Shown here: positions 6,899 through 13,226 of the stretch, piece after piece | How positions within the stretch are numbered: the first letter of the stretch is position 1 | How the letters are laid out: every line of letters begins with the position of its first letter | NCBI GenBank assembly: GCA_963558185.1 | Contig: CAUWFE010000033.1 | Span: 1-13,226 of the forward strand | Origin: UMGS1663 sp963558185 | GTDB taxonomy: Bacteria > Bacillota > Clostridia > TANB77 > CAG-508 | Direction: 5' to 3' | DNA: 13,226 bases | The notes under the pieces: generated by a model | The model's database searches: none | The model's input: only the letters and a program-made list of their open reading frames with translations | What the model was told of the DNA's origin: nothing | Program-made: the position numbers and the translations under genes

Positions 6899-8038
6899 TT
6901 ATAATTTTTTCCATTCTTCATGGTAGTAATCATTATAAAATTGTTTTACAAATGTCAATAAATTATCATTTTCAATTTCTTCTCTTACACGTTCCATAAG
7001 TCTAGTTAAAAATCTTAAATTGTGTAATGTTAAAAGTCTTGCTCCTAAAATTTCTTTTGTTTTTATTAGGTGATGTATATATGCTCTAGTGTAATTTTTG
7101 CAAGTATAGCAGTCACAATTTGGATCTAGAGGTGTAAAGTCTTTCTCATATGTTGCATTTCTTACAACTACTTTTCCTTTTGATGTTGTTGCTGTACCAT
7201 TACGTGCAATTCTTGTTGGTAGTACACAGTCACACATATCTATTCCTCTTAATACTGCTTCTAGTAAATAATCTGGGGAACCAACTCCCATTAAATATCT
7301 AGGTTTGTTTTCTGGTAGAAATTGTGTTGTAAACCCTAGTAAATCACACATCATATCTTTTGGTTCTCCTACACTTAAGCCTCCTACTGCATATCCTGGA
7401 AAATCTAATTCTACTAAATCTTTTGCAGATTGTTCTCTTAAATCTTTAAACATTCCACCTTGTACTATTCCAAATAAACCTTGTTTTTCTGTATTTTTGT
7501 GGGCTGCAATACATCTTTTTGCCCACCTTGTTGTTCTTTCCATTGAATTTTTGGTATATTCATATGTTGCTGGATAACCTACACATTCATCAAAAGACAT
7601 TATGATATCTGCACCTAAATCTTCTTCTATTTGCATTACTTTTTCTGGTGTAAAAAAATGTTTACTTCCATCTAAATGAGATTTAAACTCTACACCTTCT
7701 TCTGTGATTTTTCGTAAATCACTTAAACTAAATACCTGAAAACCTCCACAGTCTGTTAAAATAGGTCTGTCCCATCTCATAAATTCATGTAAGCCACCAG
7801 CTTGTTTAACTATACTTTCACCTGGTCTTAAATATAAATGATATGTATTTGACAAAATAATTTGTGCTTTCACATCTTCTTTAAGTTCTTCTGGTGTCAT
7901 TGATTTTACTGTTGCTTGAGTTCCTACAGGCATAAATATTGGGGTTTGTATATCTCCATGTGGTGTATGTATTACACCTCTTCTTGCTCCTGTTTGTTTA
8001 CATGTATGTAATAATTCATATGTTATTGCTTGTTTCAT
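6899..8038 (-). CDS. tgt: tRNA-guanine transglycosylase (preQ1-inserting)
   Basis: Exchanges guanine-34 of GUN-anticodon tRNAs for preQ1, the entry step of tRNA-bound queuosine synthesis. The 379-residue protein has base-recognition Asp96 in LTDCGGFQ, Asp150 with Cys152 in SFDECVGYP, and nucleophile Asp270 in GIDMCDCVLPTR. The structural zinc site is Cys308, Cys310 and Cys313 (CDCYTC) with His339. Cys152 at the position held by valine in queuine-using eukaryotic enzymes, and queA nearby, favour preQ1 as substrate. The ATG at 8038 is three bases after the stop codon of the HD gene, and its GGGAG ribosome binding site lies in that gene's final codons, so the two are probably coupled in translation. 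Confidence 0.97.
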   Translation of the reverse strand: MKQAITYELLHTCKQTGARRGVIHTPHGDIQTPIFMPVGTQATVKSMTPEELKEDVKAQIILSNTYHLYLRPGESIVKQAGGLHEFMRWDRPILTDCGGFQVFSLSDLRKITEEGVEFKSHLDGSKHFFTPEKVMQIEEDLGADIIMSFDECVGYPATYEYTKNSMERTTRWAKRCIAAHKNTEKQGLFGIVQGGMFKDLREQSAKDLVELDFPGYAVGGLSVGEPKDMMCDLLGFTTQFLPENKPRYLMGVGSPDYLLEAVLRGIDMCDCVLPTRIARNGTATTSKGKVVVRNATYEKDFTPLDPNCDCYTCKNYTRAYIHHLIKTKEILGARLLTLHNLRFLTRLMERVREEIENDNLLTFVKQFYNDYYHEEWKKL

Positions 8039-8041
8039 TTT

Positions 8042-9781
8042 TTATCTCCCATCTCTATCATTTTGTTTTATACTATTTTCTAACATATTTGTTGATTTTT
8101 CAAAATTAATTGTCTCTTTTGATACTCCTTTTTGCAAACGGTTAAAAAATTCATTTTGTTTTTCTGAAAAACTATTTTCTTTATTGCTTTGCTTTTCATT
8201 CACTTTGTATCTATATATTTCTTCAAAAGAAACTTTTTTTGATAATTCTTCTAATTGATAACTTAAGTCTATCATCTGTTTAGAAGCATTTGTCCTTAAA
8301 TAGTCTATATTTATATTTGCTACATATGCCATAGGTGTATTTATATCTATTCTTACTCTATCTAGTGCATCTGCATCTTTTAAAACTGTTGTCAATGTTT
8401 GTGTTAATTGCAAGTCTGCTTTATCTATTTGATATTTTTCACATATTTTATTTATATTTGAATCTTTTCCTTCATGTGCTTCTATTATTGCTTGTAATAT
8501 TCTTCTATCTTTTTCTGAATATTCTTTTCCATTTAAATATGATAAATTTATACTATTAATGTTTTTAGCACTATTTTTTGCGTGTGGACCTATATTATCT
8601 ACTATTGCTCCTTTTTTTCTACCTATATCATGATAATATACTGCTGATAATAAAAGGTCTTTTTTTCTGTTATCTATATCATCTTTAAATATAGATTCCT
8701 TTTCTGCTATCATTGTTGCTAATAATGCAACTCGATTATTGTGGTTTATTCCATGTATTCCTTCTTTAATTATTGCTTCTTTATCTATTTGCTCAAATTT
8801 ATTTCTGATATATTCTCCTACTTTGCTTGTTGTTATATTTTCTAATTCCTCTTGTAAATTTAATTGTTCTTTTCCTTGAATTGAAAGTTCTGCCATTTTT
8901 TTGCTAAAAGCTTTATTTCGATAAGGATTTTTTGATTTATGATTTATTTGTGCTAATATAGTATCAATTTTTTCATTAGCTGAAGTTTCTAATTTTGGCA
9001 TTTTTATTTGTTGAAACTTCCTTTTTAAAATTTGAAGAAAGTTCTCTTTAGTACTATGTATTCCCATAAGTCCTTCTATTTTGCTTACATGTATTACTGT
9101 ATTTACCATATTAATTGCATTAGATATAATATTATTTCCTTTTATGTATCCTAATCTTTTACGTTCTTCTTCTACAAATTGTAAGTAATCTTCTGGTGCA
9201 TTATATGATTTTCCATCATTTTGTAATTCTTCTAGTTTTGCTTCTCTAAATGAAATTTCATATCTTCCTGTTTTTTCATTTACTATTGGTTTTCCTGTTT
9301 CCTCATTTCTTATTAAATCAGGAACTAAATGAACTATAGAAACTCTATCTTTGGGCAAAACGCAATATCCTTCATAGATTATTGCATTATCAATTAAAGC
9401 TCTACTTTTATAATTTAAAAGTTCTTTTTCAGTTGGCAATAATTTTATAGCACTTTTTACAAGTGTTGGGTTTAAATATACATTATCTTTAGTGCTATTT
9501 ACCATATTTTTTGTATAGTTATATATATCTGGTGTTCCATTAAATAAACATACACTTGCAGTTCCATAGGAATTTATATTTTTTGCAATACCTGTCGCTG
9601 GCTTTAAATATCCAGAATTTATTATTTTTTCTGATACTTCTTCATTTGGAGTAATATGATATAAGCCATTTCTTAATATTTCTTCTTTTCCTACTGAATC
9701 TATATCTACTCTTACACTTTTTAAAAATGTTGCCATAAATGCATATGGCATCATCATTGCAAAGTCATATAGTTTCATCAT
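8042..9781 (-). CDS. HD-domain protein with ART-like N-terminal region, uncharacterised
   Basis: A 579-residue protein encoded between queA and tgt. Residues about 340-480 form an HD phosphohydrolase domain: His347 in GINHNNR, His384-Asp385 in VYYHDIGRKK, His400, His436 in EAHEGKD, and Asp469/Asp471 in KDADALDR. These give a full metal-site set, so it is likely an active phosphatase or phosphodiesterase on an unknown substrate. The N-terminal 150 residues contain YHITPNEEVSEKIINSGYLKP (His42), SYGTASVCLFNG (Tyr72) and IYEGYCVLP (Glu137). This spacing recalls ADP-ribosyltransferase or KptA-like folds, but is inference only. Residues 485-579 are charged and probably helical. AAGGAGG overlaps the queA stop; it lies three bases from the ATG at 9781 and six from a second ATG at 9778, which is the better spaced start. 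Both ends abut queuosine genes. Confidence 0.75.
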   Translation of the reverse strand: MMKLYDFAMMMPYAFMATFLKSVRVDIDSVGKEEILRNGLYHITPNEEVSEKIINSGYLKPATGIAKNINSYGTASVCLFNGTPDIYNYTKNMVNSTKDNVYLNPTLVKSAIKLLPTEKELLNYKSRALIDNAIIYEGYCVLPKDRVSIVHLVPDLIRNEETGKPIVNEKTGRYEISFREAKLEELQNDGKSYNAPEDYLQFVEEERKRLGYIKGNNIISNAINMVNTVIHVSKIEGLMGIHSTKENFLQILKRKFQQIKMPKLETSANEKIDTILAQINHKSKNPYRNKAFSKKMAELSIQGKEQLNLQEELENITTSKVGEYIRNKFEQIDKEAIIKEGIHGINHNNRVALLATMIAEKESIFKDDIDNRKKDLLLSAVYYHDIGRKKGAIVDNIGPHAKNSAKNINSINLSYLNGKEYSEKDRRILQAIIEAHEGKDSNINKICEKYQIDKADLQLTQTLTTVLKDADALDRVRIDINTPMAYVANINIDYLRTNASKQMIDLSYQLEELSKKVSFEEIYRYKVNEKQSNKENSFSEKQNEFFNRLQKGVSKETINFEKSTNMLENSIKQNDRDGR

Positions 9782-9789
9782 TTTCCTCC

Positions 9790-10812
9790 TTAATTTATAA
9801 ACATTGCATCTCCAAAACTAAAAAATCTGTATTTTTCTTTTACTGCTTCTTCATATGCTTTCATTACATAATCTTTTTCAGCTAAGGCTGATACTAGCAT
9901 TAATAATGTAGACTGTGGTAAGTGAAAATTTGTTATTAGTCCATCTAAACATTTAAATTTATAACCTGGATATATAAATATTTGAGTATCTCCTTCTGTT
10001 TCTTTTACCATTCCATTTTCATCTGAAATTGTTTCTAATACTCTGCATGAAGTTGTCCCCACTGCTATTACTCTTTTTCCAGATTTCTTTGTTTCATTTA
10101 TTTTTTCTACATCTTCTTGTTTTATGTAATAATGTTCACTGTGCATTTCATGTGCTTCTACTGTTTCTTCTTTTACCGGTCTAAAAGTTCCAATTCCAAC
10201 ATGTAATGTTACATTTGCAATTTTTACTCCTTTTTCTTCTATTTTTTTAAGTAGTTCTGGTGTAAAATGTAACCCAGCTGTTGGGGCTGCTGCTGAACCA
10301 TTGTATTTTGCATATACTGTTTGATATCTATCTTTTTCTTTTAATTCTTCATGTATATATGGTGGTAATGGCATAAGCCCTATTTTATCTAATATTTCAT
10401 TAAAAATTCCTGTATAACTAAATTTTACTTTTCTTGTTCCTCCTGGCATAACTTCTAATATTTCAGCTGTTAAAAGTCCATCTCCAAATATTACTTTTGT
10501 GCCTACATGTAATTTATTACCTGGCCTTACTATAGATTCCCATATATCTCCTTCTATATTATTTAACAATAAAAATTCAACATTTGCACCTGTTTCTTTT
10601 TTTCCATAGATTCTAGCTGGTATTACTTTTGTATTATTTCTTACTAAGCAATCTCCTGGTTCTAAATAATCTATTATATCTTTAAATTTTTTGTGCTCGA
10701 TTGTTTCAAGTTTTCTGTTTAATACCATAAGCCTTGATTCATCTCTTTTTTGTAATGGTACTTGTGCTATTAATTCTTCTGGTAAGTTATAATTAAAATC
10801 TGATACTTTCAA
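9790..10812 (-). CDS. queA: S-adenosylmethionine:tRNA ribosyltransferase-isomerase
   Basis: Transfers and rearranges the ribosyl group of S-adenosylmethionine onto preQ1-34 of tRNA to give epoxyqueuosine, after Tgt has acted. The 340-residue protein is of normal length and begins KVSDFNYNLPEELIAQVPL, followed by RDESRLMVLNR, the VRNNTKVIPARIYG block (57-70) and NGSAAAPTAGLHFT (171-184). LHVGIGTFRPV (203-213) and the C-terminal ITNFHLPQSTLLMLVSA are further family signatures. The start codon is TTG (10812..10810), supported by GAGGAG seven bases upstream; the nearby ATG at 10826 runs into a stop after five codons. It starts 16 bases after the preceding gene, and its stop overlaps the ribosome binding site of the HD gene, so it belongs to the same operon. 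Later steps (queG or queH) are not in the window. Confidence 0.97.
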   Translation of the reverse strand: MKVSDFNYNLPEELIAQVPLQKRDESRLMVLNRKLETIEHKKFKDIIDYLEPGDCLVRNNTKVIPARIYGKKETGANVEFLLLNNIEGDIWESIVRPGNKLHVGTKVIFGDGLLTAEILEVMPGGTRKVKFSYTGIFNEILDKIGLMPLPPYIHEELKEKDRYQTVYAKYNGSAAAPTAGLHFTPELLKKIEEKGVKIANVTLHVGIGTFRPVKEETVEAHEMHSEHYYIKQEDVEKINETKKSGKRVIAVGTTSCRVLETISDENGMVKETEGDTQIFIYPGYKFKCLDGLITNFHLPQSTLLMLVSALAEKDYVMKAYEEAVKEKYRFFSFGDAMFIN

Positions 10813-10828
10813 TTTATTCTCCTCATTT

Positions 10829-12193
10829 CTACGTTTCTACTTCTTTTACTGTATTTGTCATTTGCTTACTTTCTGAAAATAATTGTAATATTTTATGCCA
10901 TAAATTATTAAGTTCTTCTAATATATTATCTGGTTCTTTTAATGTATTTAATTTTGTTGTATATTCAAAATCACTAGGTTGTACTGGTTTTTTTAAATAA
11001 ATTTCTGGTGGTAATCCAATATTTCCATTTTTTGTTGATATTTGTTTGTTCATATATGCTTCATACCACTTTTTTTGTCCTTGCAATTTTTCATCTTCAT
11101 ATCCATATTGCTGAAAATCATGTAATGCTGGAATTTCATATCCATTTGTTTTTGAATTCCTTTCTAATGTATGTAAAAATTCGTGTATTAGCACTTCTTC
11201 TGGAAACATGTTTACAGAAGGTTCATATCTGTATATATAATTATTTGATTTACTTGGCACTCTGATGTTTGAGAATCCTTTTCCTCTATATTCCATTCCT
11301 CCAAGTCCTATCCAATTATTTGTTGGTATTAAATCACCTTGCTTTTCTGTTCCTGTTTGAAATATTACAAATATGTGGTCATATTCTTTTTTACTTGTAT
11401 ATTTTTTTAGTATTTCTTCCATATTTATAGGTGATACATAATATCCATTTTCTTCATCATATGAGATGTTTGTAATTGGTGTTTTTTCTTCATAGATATC
11501 ACAATTTGCTATCATTTGCTTATACGATAATTCTTCTATTGAATTACTAAATCTATGTATTGTGTCTATTATGTCTGTTTTATTTTGGTTTGTCATCGAT
11601 ATTTGATAATTTTGCATTTGATTTTCTTTTTGTATGTTTACATTTAAATTATCTATTATTAAGCATAAAAAATCCCAATTTTTACTTGTATCTGTTATCC
11701 CTGATTCTAACGTAAAATCAGTAAACCATGCTGTTCCTCTACAAGGGCTATCATATCCTCCAAGTCTAAACCCTAATTCTATTTGACTATTATTATTTGA
11801 GTTAAAGTAAAACTCAAGTTGTTTCCATTCATTTGTAGTCCCTATTACATTATCTGATTTTTGTACTGTATTGTTAATACTTATGTGTGCACCTGAATCT
11901 TTTTGCTCTTCTTTTGGTTCTACATTTTGTGTTTTTACTTTACATGTTGCTTTATATACTGTATTGGGCATTACATTTATTTTTTTATAAAACATAGCAT
12001 CGTTATAGTCTGTGTTTTCTAATTTATAGCTTTTTGTTTTTCCATCATATGTTACTTTGCTATCTCTTGAAAATTTTGTTAAACCTCTGTTATATTCAGC
12101 TTTTACATAATCTCCAAAGTTATATTGAGAATAAAAGTTCCAACCTACACTTATAATTATAATTATAAATATAATGTTAATAAGTTTTTTCAT
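10829..12193 (-). CDS. Secreted or membrane-anchored HExxH protein with jelly-roll-like N-domain
   Basis: A 454-residue protein starting with a typical export signal or anchor (KKLINIIFIIIIISVGWNF, 2-20) with no lipobox. Residues about 40-165 end in GTAWFTDFTLESG and contain NEWKQLEFYFNS and IELGFRLGGYDSP, a pattern seen in beta-sandwich carbohydrate-binding-like domains. Residues about 270-345 carry EVLIHEFLHTLERN, a zinc-metallopeptidase HExxH motif (His337, Glu338, His341), with Glu344, His358 or Asp359 as possible third ligands. The region between has no motif I recognise. I infer a surface zincin-like peptidase; the exact family is not recognised and substrates are unknown. The stop is TAG. 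The ATG has AAAGGAGC about nine bases upstream. It heads the operon with queA, HD gene, tgt and WG gene, with no obvious functional link to queuosine. Confidence 0.75.
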   Translation of the reverse strand: MKKLINIIFIIIIISVGWNFYSQYNFGDYVKAEYNRGLTKFSRDSKVTYDGKTKSYKLENTDYNDAMFYKKINVMPNTVYKATCKVKTQNVEPKEEQKDSGAHISINNTVQKSDNVIGTTNEWKQLEFYFNSNNNSQIELGFRLGGYDSPCRGTAWFTDFTLESGITDTSKNWDFLCLIIDNLNVNIQKENQMQNYQISMTNQNKTDIIDTIHRFSNSIEELSYKQMIANCDIYEEKTPITNISYDEENGYYVSPINMEEILKKYTSKKEYDHIFVIFQTGTEKQGDLIPTNNWIGLGGMEYRGKGFSNIRVPSKSNNYIYRYEPSVNMFPEEVLIHEFLHTLERNSKTNGYEIPALHDFQQYGYEDEKLQGQKKWYEAYMNKQISTKNGNIGLPPEIYLKKPVQPSDFEYTTKLNTLKEPDNILEELNNLWHKILQLFSESKQMTNTVKEVET

Positions 12194-12219
12194 TATTCTT
12201 TGCTCCTTTGTTATTTCTC

Positions 12220-12257
12220 ATCTATTATATTTTATAATAGATAGATTTTTTATGCAA
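12220..12257 (-). promoter_or_regulatory. Candidate operon promoter with palindrome over the -10
   Basis: TTGCAT (12257..12252), a 17-base spacer and TAAAAT (12234..12229) on the minus strand, about 36 bases before the start of the HExxH gene. A 10-bp perfect inverted repeat, ATCTATTATA/TATAATAGAT (12220-12229 and 12233-12242) with a three-base TTT spacer, covers the -10 box. It could be an operator or merely an AT-rich leader hairpin. Confidence 0.5.
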
Positions 12258-12298
12258 TAGTTTTAAGTTGAAAAGTTGTAAAATATTACAGAAAAAGC

Positions 12299-12337
12299 AA
12301 AAAAAAGCTAGTAATATCAATGATTCTAGCTTTTTTT
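12299..12337 (-). terminator. Intrinsic terminator of the DGR-target gene
   Basis: The arms AAAAAAAGCTAG (12300-12311) and CTAGCTTTTTTT (12326-12337) pair over 12 bp around a 14-base loop. On the minus strand the stem starts nine bases after the stop codon and ends in eight U residues. It separates this gene from the downstream HExxH-queA operon. Confidence 0.8.
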
Positions 12338-12345
12338 GGTTATTA

Positions 12346-13226
12346 TTATCGTTTCAAACCTGGAAATTCTGGTTCTTGTTGGTCTTCTATTTTATGCAAC
12401 TGATTTTCGCTGATTTCAGATTTTAGAGAAACTATGGGACGGACAGCAAGCTCATAGCCGTCCTCGAAACCGTTCGAGTCGCATAATGTATAGTATCCAC
12501 AAGCTACACCGCCGTTGTACACATTGCCTAGATTCCAACAAGTATCCGAACTTTCGAAGTTAACTCCCGGTGAAGCCAACCAGTATGATTTTTTATATGT
12601 ATCTGTTTGGTCAAATAACATATTTTTTACTCTATCATTTATTTTTGTATCTGTATATAGGTATCCATATGCACTTCCATTTACTGTTGTTTCTTCTTTT
12701 AATGCTTCTCCTTTTAATATTGCTTCTGGTGTCCATTTTCCTACTCCTAAAGTTTGTGTCTGTCCTAAAACTCCAAATTCGTCTATATTTGTACTTTCTC
12801 CTTTTAAATGTACTTCATTTCCTTCTACTACTACATTACATGCTAAATTTATATCTTCTATTCTTATACTTCTTGCTTCTTCTGCTAAGTTATTTTGATA
12901 TATTTTACATATATTATCTAATTCTTCTTCACAATTTAAATATCCATTTGCTCCATAAAGATAATAGTATGGATAATTTTCTACTGTATTTTTCTTTATT
13001 TGACTTCCTAATAGTAGTAAATGTTTCTTTCCATTTTTTTCTTCTACTCCTAATACTCTCCATTTTGTTTCTTCACTTACTTGAAATGTTTGATTTAATT
13101 GTTCTGCTGATACATTTGAACCTTTTTCTTTTGCTCTTTTCATTCCAGTCTTTTCCCCTGTACTTGTATAACTTCCACTTGCTGGATTTTTATAATCTAC
13201 ATAATCTCCTGGGTGTAAATGATGTG
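12346..13226 (-). CDS. Putative DGR target protein, C-type-lectin-like C-terminus (5'-partial)
   Basis: The reading frame stays open from its TAA stop to the window edge (292 visible codons), so the true start lies outside. The ATG at 13143 is internal: it has no ribosome binding site, and the 27 residues before it (HPGDYVDYKNPASG...) look like coding sequence with a GDYVDY motif common in clostridial surface or pilin-like proteins. Numbering from that Met, residues 20-190 include WRVLGVEE and KKHLLLLGS. The C-terminus has YWLASPGV (187-194), a variable-looking stretch (195-232), and AVRPIVSL (233-240), then a 25-residue polar tail. This layout is that of DUF6273/formylglycine-enzyme-like C-type-lectin folds, often diversified by retroelements. 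Its likely role is binding at the cell surface. The family call is good; the diversification is inferred. Confidence 0.75.
   Translation of the reverse strand, partial: HHLHPGDYVDYKNPASGSYTSTGEKTGMKRAKEKGSNVSAEQLNQTFQVSEETKWRVLGVEEKNGKKHLLLLGSQIKKNTVENYPYYYLYGANGYLNCEEELDNICKIYQNNLAEEARSIRIEDINLACNVVVEGNEVHLKGESTNIDEFGVLGQTQTLGVGKWTPEAILKGEALKEETTVNGSAYGYLYTDTKINDRVKNMLFDQTDTYKKSYWLASPGVNFESSDTCWNLGNVYNGGVACGYYTLCDSNGFEDGYELAVRPIVSLKSEISENQLHKIEDQQEPEFPGLKR
12424..12585 (-). other. Candidate DGR variable region
   Basis: This segment codes for YWLASPGV through AVRPIVSL. I count 76 G/C in 12431-12590 (about 47%) against 26 in the 100 bases at 12601-12700. Codon use also shifts: 14 of the 41 codons for residues 195-235 end in C (AAC, TTC, TAC, GAC, GGC, TGC, GTC), and rare TCG occurs twice. 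C-ending NNC codons are what adenine mutagenesis of AAC codons in a template repeat would leave. The conserved GTCCGTCCC at the 3' end could serve as the initiation site. No template repeat or reverse transcriptase lies in the window. Confidence 0.6.

Noticed and set aside
8042..9781. DarT-type toxin or anti-phage defence gene
   Set aside because: The N-terminal similarity is limited to a few motifs, and there is no paired antitoxin or other defence gene nearby; the neighbours are tRNA-modification genes.
12194..12345. preQ1 riboswitch ahead of the queA/tgt operon
   Set aside because: I looked for the compact preQ1-I pattern (short GC stem followed by an A-rich tail with CUAA) on the minus strand and did not find it; the region holds a terminator, a promoter and a dyad.
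12515..12898. Rightward open frame opposite the DGR-target gene
   Set aside because: It is an antisense shadow; no start signal, and the opposite strand is clearly coding.
1..13226. DGR template repeat or reverse transcriptase inside the window
   Set aside because: No second GC-rich copy of 12424-12585 and no reverse-transcriptase frame is visible; any DGR core must lie elsewhere.

Overview
The window is AT-rich Gram-positive DNA. It carries a germination protease gene (gpr), strong AGGAGG-type ribosome binding sites, T/A-ending codons and a B. subtilis/phi3T-type ThyA. This suggests an endospore-forming Clostridia-like Firmicute, perhaps an uncultured gut lineage; the species cannot be fixed from the sequence. 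All genes except one (a TraX-family gene at 3099-3797) lie on the minus strand, so the window is described here from right to left along transcription.

Right edge (12346-13226): the 3' part of a gene running off the window. Its C-terminus has the YWLAS...AVRP layout of C-type-lectin-like proteins diversified by diversity-generating retroelements (DGRs). The segment between those landmarks is about 47% G+C by my count, against about 26% just upstream in the same gene. I read it as a DGR variable region whose template and reverse transcriptase lie outside the window. A strong terminator follows the gene.

Centre (5403-12193): a tightly packed unit of five genes behind one candidate promoter with a palindrome over its -10 box. 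The order is a secreted or membrane-anchored HExxH protein, queA, a 579-residue HD-domain protein with an unusual N-terminal domain, tgt, and a membrane-anchored WG-repeat protein. queA and tgt are two steps of queuosine tRNA modification: Tgt inserts preQ1 at position 34 and QueA builds the epoxycyclopentane ring. The HD protein sits between them with almost no spacing and is the most intriguing uncharacterised gene in the unit.

Next (3932-5303): a small DUF3792/TIGR04086 membrane protein with its own sigma-A-like promoter, then gpr. The gap before gpr holds a complete match to the forespore sigma-G promoter pattern. gpr converges with the traX-like gene across a shared hairpin.

Left (231-2986): a pgi-thyA-dfrA operon from a good sigma-A promoter that overlaps the divergent traX-like promoter. 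ThyA makes dTMP and dihydrofolate, and DHFR recycles the dihydrofolate. The left end carries a tRNA-Leu(CAA) gene with encoded CCA. No insertion sequence, CRISPR array, rRNA or prophage gene is visible, and no gene-free stretch exceeds 300 bases.
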